Shown one piece after another: positions 1 to 5,187 of a DNA stretch of 5,735 nt. Below the pieces are notes generated by a model that saw only the letters and a list, made by a program, of their open reading frames with translations, was not told the DNA's origin and did not search any database. Position numbers and translations under genes: made by a program. This DNA comes from Frankiales bacterium (GTDB lineage Bacteria > Actinomycetota > Actinomycetes > JAFAQI01), in NCBI GenBank assembly GCA_019246495.1, contig JAFAQI010000031.1, positions 1 to 5,735 on the forward strand, in the 5' to 3' direction. How positions within the stretch are numbered: position 1 is the first letter of the stretch; each line of letters begins with the position of its first letter.

Positions 1-183
1 GCGGACAAACCGGGTGAGCCGTACGACGACGGGCACGTGCATCGACAGCCGCTCGCTGTGGACCTCTTCGTCACCGGCTTCGACGGCCACGGCCTTGCCA
101 CCGAGCACCAGGACAACAGCGCGGCGGGATGACACGACGCACAGTGGTTCGTACGTCGCGTTGAGCACCAGCGCGTGAGCCAC
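1..183 (-). CDS. HNH endonuclease, N-terminal part (runs off left edge)
   Basis: The first 61 codons are visible and the rest lies beyond the left edge. The reading begins VAHALVLNATYEPLCVVSSR and continues through a valine/leucine-rich stretch to VVVRLTRFVR. This N-terminus is one I recognise from small actinobacterial HNH endonucleases (family knowledge); the HNH zinc/nuclease motif itself would lie further on and is not seen. The GTG start at 183-181 is chosen because GGGAGG lies 4 bases upstream and because the recognised family N-terminus begins exactly there. It is divergent from the hypothetical/glbO pair. The cellular role of these proteins is not established; a metal-dependent DNA nuclease is the family expectation. 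Confidence is good for the family, limited for function because the catalytic part is missing. Confidence 0.85.
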   Translation of the reverse strand, partial: MAHALVLNATYEPLCVVSSRRAVVLVLGGKAVAVEAGDEEVHSERLSMHVPVVVRLTRFVR

Positions 184-346
184 GCGACCTCCCGCGGTCA
201 GTGTCCCCGATCCGCGTCGATTGCGCACGTATGAATGGCCCGGCACGACGAATGAGGCAGCGCCGGTCGCGTCTAGTCAAGGAACCACCCGGGGACTAAG
301 ACATTCGGAGCAACCGCCGGACGCGTCGCGGGGCGAACATTTCTGC
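184..346. other. Divergent intergenic region, HNH / hypothetical-glbO
   Basis: These 163 bases separate two divergent transcription units and must hold at least one promoter. I see no convincing -35/-10 pair. The one structure noted is an imperfect inverted repeat, GTCTAGTC (271-278) against GACTAAGAC (294-302), with a single unpaired A and a 15-base loop. An in-frame TTG at 221 could extend the hypothetical gene into this region, but the codons there lack the G/C-rich third positions of the gene proper, so it is treated as non-coding. Confidence 0.5.
188..193 (-). promoter_or_regulatory. Ribosome binding site of the HNH gene
   Basis: On the minus strand this reads GGGAGG, followed by TCGC and the GTG codon at 183-181. 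It decides the start of the HNH gene, since no ATG lies nearby in that frame. Confidence 0.6.
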
Positions 347-577
347 ATGGCACTCACTCCCGACGAGGACGAGGACCTGCGCCGGCTCGAGGCGCTCGCC
401 CGGTTCGGTCAGCTGGCTGCCGAGACGGCCCAGATGCGCCGCGAGCTGAGGCAGCGGGACCGGCGGCGTACGGTCCGGGACCCGCAGCGGCTGTTCATCC
501 CCCTCCAGCGCAGCTCGCCGGACGGGCCGCTGGTGCTCCATCGGGAACGCGACGCTTCGGACACAATGGACTGGTGA
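347..577 (+). CDS. Small charged hypothetical protein, coupled to glbO
   Basis: A 76-residue protein I do not recognise. It opens with an acidic run ([13 protein letters not shown]), continues as a probable amphipathic helix rich in Arg, Glu, Gln and Leu (about residues 9-40), has an Arg-rich stretch ([11 protein letters not shown], about 36-46), and then a less charged tail. There is no signal peptide, membrane segment or Cys/His cluster. Its codons carry the strong G/C third-position bias of the neighbouring genes, which supports real coding. The TGA stop (575-577) overlaps the GTG start of glbO (574-576) as GTGA, which implies translational coupling. No good Shine-Dalgarno sequence precedes the ATG at 347, so the start is uncertain, or the message may be leaderless. 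A role linked to the globin is possible but is only inferred from position. Confidence 0.65.
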   Translation: MALTPDEDEDLRRLEALARFGQLAAETAQMRRELRQRDRRRTVRDPQRLFIPLQRSSPDGPLVLHRERDASDTMDW

Positions 578-996
578 CGTCACCCGGACCGCAGCCGATC
601 AAGCTCGAGGGCGCGGTCGAGGGCGCGACGTTCTTCGACGCCGTCGGCGGTCATCCGACGTTCCAGCGACTCGTCGCGGCGTTCTATGCGCGGGTCGCCA
701 ACGACCCGGTGCTGCGGCCGATCTATCCCGAGGACGACCTCGGGCCCGCGGCCGAGCGGCTGCGGATGTTCCTCGAGCAGTACTGGGGCGGGCCGCATAC
801 CTACAGCGAGGTGCGCGGGCATCCGCGGCTGCGCGCCCGCCATGCGCCCTTTCGCGTGGACCGGGCGGCGCACGACGCGTGGCTCGACAACATGCGGGCC
901 GCCCTGGACGAGATCGCACTGCCTGCCGAGGCGGACCGCGTGTTGTGGGACTACCTCACCGTCGCCGCGGCCATGCTTATCAACCAGCCGGACTGA
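574..996 (+). CDS. glbO: Group II truncated haemoglobin (trHbO)
   Basis: A cytoplasmic haem protein of the 2-over-2 globin fold; family members bind oxygen and are linked to oxygen delivery, peroxidase-like chemistry or nitric oxide/ROS handling. From recalled comparison with M. tuberculosis GlbO, key residues are all present: Tyr38 (B10), Tyr51 (CD1, in YPEDDL), the proximal haem ligand His90 (F8, in RHAPF) and Trp103 (G8). The stretch [13 protein letters not shown] followed by [12 protein letters not shown] is a hallmark of the group. The 140-residue product has about 15 extra N-terminal residues compared with the mycobacterial protein, whose start would fall near FFDAVGG. The GTG start at 574 overlaps the preceding stop codon and has no strong Shine-Dalgarno of its own, fitting coupled translation. 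The stop lies 6 bases from the stop of the convergent tam. Confidence 0.96.
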   Translation: MTSPGPQPIKLEGAVEGATFFDAVGGHPTFQRLVAAFYARVANDPVLRPIYPEDDLGPAAERLRMFLEQYWGGPHTYSEVRGHPRLRARHAPFRVDRAAHDAWLDNMRAALDEIALPAEADRVLWDYLTVAAAMLINQPD

Positions 997-1002
997 CGCG
1001 CG

Positions 1003-1803
1003 TCACGAGCTGGTTCGGCGGCCGACGGCGAACGTTCGGCGAAACGGGAACGGCGTGCCATAGGCCTGCCGCGGATAGGCCTGCCGAAGCTGTTCGGCGT
1101 ACTCCTCCAGGAACGCGTCACGGTCGGCCGGGTCGGACAGCAAGGACAACACGGGCCGCAGGGCCGTGCCCTTGACCCATTCGAGGACGGCGTTGTCGCC
1201 GGGGAGGACATGGAGGTACTCGGTCTGCCAGACGTCGGGTTCGAGGCCGGCGTCGACGAGTGCATCGAGGTAGCGCGCCGGACGCTCGACGCCGGCGGTG
1301 CGGTCGGCGCCGTCGGCCAGCTGGTCCCGCCATCGCGGCGACAGTCGCAGATCGCGCAGCAGCACGTGCGAGGGCTCGCTGAAGTTGTCAGGAACCTGGA
1401 ACGCGAGCACGCCCCCGGTCGTGAGGGCGCCGGCGAACCCGGCGAGAAGGTCCACGTGACCTGGCACCCAGTGGAACGCCGCGTTGGCCACGATCAGGTC
1501 GACGGGCTGGTCGGACGACCACGTCGCGATGTCACCGACCACGAACCGGCACCGGCCCTCGACGGCGTAGTCCTGCGCCTTGTCGATCATCTCGGGCGAG
1601 TTGTCGACGCCGAGGATGTCGGCGTCGGGCCAGCGATCGAGCAGAGTCACGGTCTGGTCGCCGGGCCCGCAGCCGAGGTCGACGATCGACGCGGGAGGCT
1701 TGTCCCGGTCGGCGAGAGCAACGGCGGCTCTTTGGACCAATTCGTGGAACGGCCGCGCCCGCTCGTCGCCGTAGCGCAGGTATTGCCCCGGGTCCCACCT
1801 CAT
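1003..1803 (-). CDS. tam: Trans-aconitate 2-methyltransferase
   Basis: A cytosolic SAM-dependent methyltransferase expected to methylate trans-aconitate, a by-product that inhibits aconitase in the citric acid cycle, giving the monomethyl ester (EC 2.1.1.144). The 266-residue length fits the family. The start MRWDPGQYLRYGDERARPF resembles the N-terminus of E. coli Tam. SAM-binding motif I is VDLGCGPG (residues 41-48), the acidic residue after strand 2 is Asp67 in GVDNSPEM, and GDIATW (90-95) and VANAAFHWVP (105-114) follow. VPDN (137-140), EPSHVLLRD (143-151), TEYLHVLPG (194-202) and the C-terminal FPFRRTFAV (252-260) are further family landmarks. The ATG at 1803 is preceded only by a weak purine stretch. 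A 50-bp palindrome begins 15 bases upstream, so it may lie in the mRNA leader. Other class I methyltransferases of similar fold are the alternative, but the family-specific motifs make Tam likely. Confidence 0.93.
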   Translation of the reverse strand: MRWDPGQYLRYGDERARPFHELVQRAAVALADRDKPPASIVDLGCGPGDQTVTLLDRWPDADILGVDNSPEMIDKAQDYAVEGRCRFVVGDIATWSSDQPVDLIVANAAFHWVPGHVDLLAGFAGALTTGGVLAFQVPDNFSEPSHVLLRDLRLSPRWRDQLADGADRTAGVERPARYLDALVDAGLEPDVWQTEYLHVLPGDNAVLEWVKGTALRPVLSLLSDPADRDAFLEEYAEQLRQAYPRQAYGTPFPFRRTFAVGRRTSS

Positions 1804-1818
1804 GTGCCCGGACCCTAC

Positions 1819-1868
1819 GACTTGTCAGAACGTCGGCGGGCTATAGCGCCGCGACGTTCTGACAAGTC
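1819..1868. repeat. 48-bp palindromic repeat, copy A (left)
   Basis: A near-perfect palindrome with outer arms ACTTGTCAGAACGTCG and CGACGTTCTGACAAGT around a core containing GCTATAGC. With the centre between 1843 and 1844, 19 of the 22 bases in each arm outside the TATA centre pair, and one more flanking pair extends it to 50 bp. It matches copy B (2855-2906) in the same orientation at 45 of 48 positions. It lies between two divergent genes, 15 bases before the tam start and 55 bases before the AbiEi/DUF559 start, so an ordinary transcription terminator is not expected here. It could be a REP-like dispersed repeat, a regulator site, or one end of a mobile cassette. Confidence 0.9.
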
Positions 1869-1871
1869 ACG

Positions 1872-1895
1872 GGCTGTGGACACGTGATGGCAGCC
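1872..1895. promoter_or_regulatory. Possible operator: dyad centred on CACGTG
   Basis: The sequence has exact two-fold symmetry in the form GGCTG-N4-CACGTG-N4-CAGCC: the outer five bases on each side and the central hexamer share one centre, between 1883 and 1884. It lies in the 120-base gap between the divergent tam and AbiEi/DUF559 genes, just right of palindrome copy A, where an operator for either gene could sit. Chance symmetry in GC-rich DNA is a real alternative. Confidence 0.25.
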
Positions 1896-1923
1896 TCCGG
1901 CTGGTTCACGCATCCTGCCGACC

Positions 1924-2883
1924 ATGCATCTGGAACATGTCCGAGCCGACGCTCGCGAGGGCCTATTGCCTGTTGCCATGCATCAGGAGTCGATCGCACT
2001 CCGCGCTCAACTCGGCGCATGGCTCACGCCGTCCGAGGTGGACGCACAGTTGGCGGCACGGCGATGGCAAGCACTCGGCTCGACCGTCATCGCCCTGCAC
2101 AACGGAGCGCTGACGCAGCGGCAGTCATTGTGGGCCGCCGTGCTCTCGGCCGAGGGCCCTGCAGCGCTCGCCGGCCGAACGGCGGCCGAGGCGCACGGTT
2201 TGGTCGGCTGGGAGCCGGAGTCCGTACACGTCGTCATTCAGCGAGGTGCGAAGGTCAACCGCATCCCCGGTGTGCACATGAAGGTGCACGAGTCTCGTCG
2301 GTTCGCTGCTGCGGATATTCACGGGAGCAAGTCCCCACCGATGGTGACGATCGAGCGAGCGCTGGTAGATGCGGCCGCCTGGAGCCGCTCGCCGCGCACG
2401 GCGTGTGGGCTTCTGGCGGCGAGAGTCCAGCAGCGGTTGACCACCGCCGAGCGGCTCGTCGAGATGCTCTCGTCAGTCGGGCGGGTGCGACATCGGAAGC
2501 TGCTCGCAAGGGTCCTCGTAGACATCGCGGGCGGTGCACAGGCAGTGTCGGAAACGGACTTCCTGCGGTTCTGTGCCCGGCACGGACTGCCTCGACCGTC
2601 GTTGCAGGTGCGCCATGACCTGAACGGTCGCCGGCGCTATCTCGATGCCACCTTTGCGCGCCGGGATGGCAAAGCTGTCCGTGTCGAGATCGACGGCGCG
2701 GCGCACCTTGTGGTGTCGTCGTACTGGTCCGACATGGTGCGGCAGAACGATTTCACTCTTCGCGAGAAGCCGCTGCTGCGCTTTCCGAGCGCCTATATCC
2801 ATGCCGACGACCCTGTTGCGCTCGAGCAGCTGCGGGAAGCGCTGGGGCTGCGCGCGACTTGTCAGAACGTCGTGGGGCTATAG
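1924..2883 (+). CDS. AbiEi-like/DUF559 fusion protein (orphan, putative nuclease)
   Basis: A 319-residue protein of a type common in actinobacterial accessory regions. Residues about 20-62 look like the winged-helix found in AbiEi-family antitoxins (ALRAQLGAWLTPSEVDAQL, then RRWQAL). Residues about 65-160 form the AbiEi-like middle part (LAGRTAAEAHGLVGW, then VTIERALVDAAAW). Residues about 205-305 resemble DUF559, a Vsr/MutH-like PD-(D/E)XK nuclease fold, with candidate catalytic residues Asp241 (RRYLDATF), Glu255 and Asp257 (VRVEIDG), His261 and a following W-S-D-M-x-R-Q-N segment. No AbiEii toxin partner adjoins it. A start at ATG 1978 (residue 19) is also possible, since neither ATG has a clear Shine-Dalgarno. 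The gene uses more A/T-ending codons than its neighbours. Its last nine residues (ATCQNVVGL) and stop codon are encoded by palindrome copy B. A defence or DNA-cleaving role is inference only. Confidence 0.85.
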   Translation: MHLEHVRADAREGLLPVAMHQESIALRAQLGAWLTPSEVDAQLAARRWQALGSTVIALHNGALTQRQSLWAAVLSAEGPAALAGRTAAEAHGLVGWEPESVHVVIQRGAKVNRIPGVHMKVHESRRFAAADIHGSKSPPMVTIERALVDAAAWSRSPRTACGLLAARVQQRLTTAERLVEMLSSVGRVRHRKLLARVLVDIAGGAQAVSETDFLRFCARHGLPRPSLQVRHDLNGRRRYLDATFARRDGKAVRVEIDGAAHLVVSSYWSDMVRQNDFTLREKPLLRFPSAYIHADDPVALEQLREALGLRATCQNVVGL

Positions 2884-2906
2884 CGCCGCGACATTCTGAC
2901 AAGTCG
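2855..2906. repeat. 48-bp palindromic repeat, copy B (right)
   Basis: The second copy of the palindrome at 1819-1868, in the same orientation, with outer arms ACTTGTCAGAACGTCG and CGACATTCTGACAAGT; the two-base extension on each side makes it 52 bp. It differs from copy A at three positions: two near the core of the left arm and one in the right arm. Again 19 of the 22 positions per arm pair. The central CTATAG supplies the TAG stop (2881-2883) of the AbiEi/DUF559 gene. The right edge is 5 bases from the ettA stop codon, so here, between convergent genes, the hairpin could also act as a two-way terminator, although no T-tract follows on either strand. Confidence 0.9.
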
Positions 2907-2911
2907 GCGGG

Positions 2912-4588
2912 TCAGTCGCGCTGGAGGCGGCGGTAGGTGACGCGGTGCGGGCGCGCTGCTTCCTCGCCCAACCGGTCGACCTTGTTCTTCTCGTAGTCGG
3001 AGTAGCCGCCTTCGAACCAGAACCACTTGCCCGGCTCGTCGTCGGTGCCCTCCCACGCGAGCAGGTGTGTCGCGACCTTGTCGAGGAACCACCGGTCGTG
3101 GCTGATGACCACCGCGCAGCCGGGGAACTCCTCGAGCGCGTCCTCGAGCGAGCGCAATGTCTCGACGTCGAGGTCGTTGGTCGGCTCGTCGAGGAGCAGC
3201 ACGTTGCCACCCGCCTTGAGCGTGAGCGCCAGGTTGAGGCGGTTGCGCTCGCCGCCGGAGAGCACGCCGGCCGGCTTCTGCTGGTCCGGGCCCTTGAAGC
3301 CGAACGACGCGACATAGGCGCGCGAGTTGATCTCGGTCTTGCCGACCTTGATGAAGTCGAGACCGTCGGAGATGACCTCCCACAGCGTCTTCTTCGGATC
3401 CAGGCCGGCGCGGGACTGGTCGACGTAGGACAGCTGCACCGTCTCGCCGATCTTCAGGCTGCCGCCGTCGGGCTGCTCCTGGCCGACGATCATCTTGAAC
3501 AGCGTCGTCTTGCCGACGCCGTTGGGCCCCATGATTCCGACGATGCCGCCCTTCGGCAGTGAGAACGACAGGCCGTCGATGAGGACCCGGTCGCCGAACG
3601 CCTTCTTCAGCGCATCGGACTCGATGACGACGTCGCCAAGTCGCGGGCCTGGCGGGATCTGGATGACGTCGCTGTCCAGTGGCTTGTGCCGGTCGGCCTC
3701 GGCGACGAGCTCCTCGAACCGTGCAAGGCGCGCCTTGCTCTTGGCCTGCCGCGCCTTCGGGCTGGACCGCACCCACTCGAGCTCGCGCTCGATCTCCCGC
3801 TTGCGTTTGGCGTCCTTGTTGCCCTCGATCTTGAGCCGGCTCGCCTTGGTGTCCAGGTACGTCGTGTAGTTGCCCTCGTAGGGGTAGGCCCGGCCCCGGT
3901 CCAGCTCGAGGATCCACTCGGCGACGTTGTCGAGGAAGTAGCGGTCGTGAGTGACGGCGAGCACCGTGCCGGGATATTGCGCAAGGTGCTGCTCGAGCCA
4001 CTGCACGCTCTCCGCGTCGAGGTGGTTCGTCGGTTCGTCGAGCAGCAGCAGGTCGGGCTGCTCGAGCAGCAACTTGCACAGGGCCACGCGGCGGCGCTCG
4101 CCACCGGAGAGCACGGTCACGTCCGCGTCGCCGGGCGGCGTCCGCAGCGCGTCCATCGCCTGCTCGACCCGCGACTCGAGGTCCCAGCCGCCCGCGTGGT
4201 CGATCCTCTCCTGGAGCTCGCCCATCTCGGTGCCGAGCTCATCGGTGTATTCGACGGCCATCTTCTCGGCGATCTCGTTGATGCGGTCGACCATCTCGCG
4301 GATGGGCTTGACCGCCTCCATGACGTTGCCGAGGACGTCCTTGCTGTCGTCGAGGGGAGGCTCCTGGAGCAGGATGCCGACGCTGTAGCCCGGCGAGAGG
4401 GTGGCCTCGCCGTTCGACGCGGTGTCGAGCCCAGCCATGAGCTTGAGGACGGTCGACTTGCCCGCGCCGTTGGGACCGACGACACCGATCTTCGCGCCCG
4501 GAAGGAACGCGAGGGTGACGTTGTCGAGGATGACCTTGTCGCCGACGGCCTTGCGGACGCCTCGCATCGAGTAGATGTACTGCGCCAT
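2912..4588 (-). CDS. ettA: Energy-dependent translational throttle protein (ABC-F ATPase)
   Basis: A soluble ABC-F protein with two ATPase domains and no membrane segments. EttA binds the ribosomal E site and tunes the first steps of elongation to the ATP/ADP ratio (known for E. coli EttA). The 558-residue product is full length. Domain 1 has Walker A GPNGAGKST (38-46), signature LSGGE (160-164), Walker B LLLLDEP (180-186, catalytic Glu185) and switch His214. An arm-type insertion follows domain 1's Walker A (about 85-130). The linker that contacts P-site tRNA, very basic, spans about 240-300. Domain 2 has Walker A GPNGVGKTT (354-362), signature LSGGE (443-447), Walker B ending DEP (467-469, Glu468) and His497. 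The N-terminus MAQYIYSMR and C-terminus RPHRVTYRRL fit actinobacterial EttA. The start follows GGAGG by one base, an unusually tight spacing. It is the second gene of an operon with ssb, 19 bases downstream. Confidence 0.97.
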   Translation of the reverse strand: MAQYIYSMRGVRKAVGDKVILDNVTLAFLPGAKIGVVGPNGAGKSTVLKLMAGLDTASNGEATLSPGYSVGILLQEPPLDDSKDVLGNVMEAVKPIREMVDRINEIAEKMAVEYTDELGTEMGELQERIDHAGGWDLESRVEQAMDALRTPPGDADVTVLSGGERRRVALCKLLLEQPDLLLLDEPTNHLDAESVQWLEQHLAQYPGTVLAVTHDRYFLDNVAEWILELDRGRAYPYEGNYTTYLDTKASRLKIEGNKDAKRKREIERELEWVRSSPKARQAKSKARLARFEELVAEADRHKPLDSDVIQIPPGPRLGDVVIESDALKKAFGDRVLIDGLSFSLPKGGIVGIMGPNGVGKTTLFKMIVGQEQPDGGSLKIGETVQLSYVDQSRAGLDPKKTLWEVISDGLDFIKVGKTEINSRAYVASFGFKGPDQQKPAGVLSGGERNRLNLALTLKAGGNVLLLDEPTNDLDVETLRSLEDALEEFPGCAVVISHDRWFLDKVATHLLAWEGTDDEPGKWFWFEGGYSDYEKNKVDRLGEEAARPHRVTYRRLQRD

Positions 4589-4589
4589 G

Positions 4590-4606
4590 CCTCCAGACTA
4601 CGGAGG
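4590..4606 (-). promoter_or_regulatory. Small hairpin that may mask the ettA ribosome binding site
   Basis: On the minus strand, CCTCC (4606-4602) can pair with GGAGG (4594-4590) across a 7-base loop, and the GGAGG is the only plausible Shine-Dalgarno of ettA, one base before its ATG. The hairpin starts one base after the ssb stop codon (4610-4608), so a ribosome finishing ssb would cover and open it. This would couple ettA translation to ssb. The stem is short, so this is suggestive only. Confidence 0.3.
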
Positions 4607-4607
4607 G

Positions 4608-5063
4608 TCAGGCGGCGGTCTCCGCAGGTTGTCCGAGCGGCTGCGCCGGAACGACGGCGGCAGCCTCGGCCGCCTGCTCCTCGTCGCTGGTCAACCGGCG
4701 CACCGGACGGGCGAGCTGCGTGACATAGCGGCAGAGGTCGGGGCCGACCGAGCTCGCGTCGATCTCGTAGGCCTGGCGCCGCTCGCCTGCGTGGTTCGGG
4801 TCGTCGAACTCGCGGAACCGCAGCCGGCCGTGCACGATCACGGTGTCGCCCTTGCGCAACGACTGCATGACGTTGTCGCCGAGCTGCCGCCAGCACGAGA
4901 CCGTCATGAAAACCGCGTCGGTGTTGACCCACTCGTTGGTGGCGTTGTCGAACCGACGGCCGCTCGCCGCCAACCGGAACCGCGTGACCTTCGACCCGTC
5001 GCCCACGGGCCGTTGCGACGGGTCGGCGACGAGGTTGCCTTGCATGCAGAGGTATGTGTCCAC
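4608..5063 (-). CDS. ssb: Single-stranded DNA-binding protein paralogue (SsbB-like)
   Basis: A 151-residue OB-fold protein that should bind single-stranded DNA as an oligomer. The OB-fold covers about residues 1-112, with VDTYLCMQGNLVADP at the N-terminus, FRLAASGRRFDN (29-40), the hallmark VSCWRQLGDNVMQSLRKGD (55-73), then VIVHGRLRFREF (75-86) and YEIDASSVGPDL (99-110). The C-terminal tail is Ala/Gln/Pro-rich and ends AETAA; the acidic DDDIPF-type tip that recruits replication partners in canonical SSB is missing. This and the position just ahead of ettA suggest the auxiliary actinobacterial paralogue rather than the replicative SSB. In M. tuberculosis, from memory, Rv2478c and Rv2477c have the same order. 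GTG at 5063 is chosen because GGAAGGAG lies 5 bases upstream; an ATG at 5093 would add ten residues unlike the family. Confidence 0.92.
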   Translation of the reverse strand: MDTYLCMQGNLVADPSQRPVGDGSKVTRFRLAASGRRFDNATNEWVNTDAVFMTVSCWRQLGDNVMQSLRKGDTVIVHGRLRFREFDDPNHAGERRQAYEIDASSVGPDLCRYVTQLARPVRRLTSDEEQAAEAAAVVPAQPLGQPAETAA

Positions 5064-5068
5064 CAGGA

Positions 5069-5076
5069 CTCCTTCC
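5069..5076 (-). promoter_or_regulatory. Ribosome binding site of ssb
   Basis: Reads GGAAGGAG on the minus strand, 5 bases before the GTG codon at 5063-5061. It is the strongest Shine-Dalgarno sequence in the window and fixes the ssb start at GTG rather than at the ATG ending at 5093. Confidence 0.8.
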
Positions 5077-5187
5077 GAGATCGGTCGGCCCACTCTGGCG
5101 GCGCGAGACCCCGCAATCGGTTCGGCGTACGACGGGTGTGGATGCGGATGGCCTGTGCATCACGGGCATGTGGAAGTCTCAGCGGCC

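Noticed and set aside
281..308. GGAAC at 281 as an ECF-sigma -35 element
   Set aside because: No GTT-type -10 element is found at the expected spacing of about 16-19 bases.
221..346. TTG-initiated extension of the small hypothetical gene
   Set aside because: Third codon positions here are not G/C-biased like the gene after 347, and no ribosome binding site precedes the TTG.
1819..1868. Palindrome copy A as a conventional intrinsic terminator
   Set aside because: It lies between two divergent gene starts and has no T-tract on either side.
1210..1887. A 225-codon plus-strand frame opposite tam
   Set aside because: The minus-strand tam reading carries intact methyltransferase motifs; this is its antisense shadow.
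1884..2618. A 244-codon plus-strand reading frame overlapping the AbiEi/DUF559 gene
   Set aside because: It is rich in Arg, Gly and Ala without recognisable motifs, while the overlapping frame from 1924 has clear AbiEi-like and DUF559 features.
2862..4079. A 405-codon minus-strand frame overlapping ettA in another phase
   Set aside because: Arg/Ala/Pro-rich shadow frame of ettA with no domain of its own.
3686..4723. A 345-codon plus-strand frame opposite ettA
   Set aside because: Long antisense frames are expected opposite G/C-third-position-biased genes; the translation is low in complexity, and the ettA identification on the other strand is secure.
5064..5093. Alternative ssb start at the ATG ending at 5093 (ten extra residues)
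   Set aside because: GGAAGGAG stands 5 bases before the GTG at 5063, and the family N-terminus begins at that GTG.
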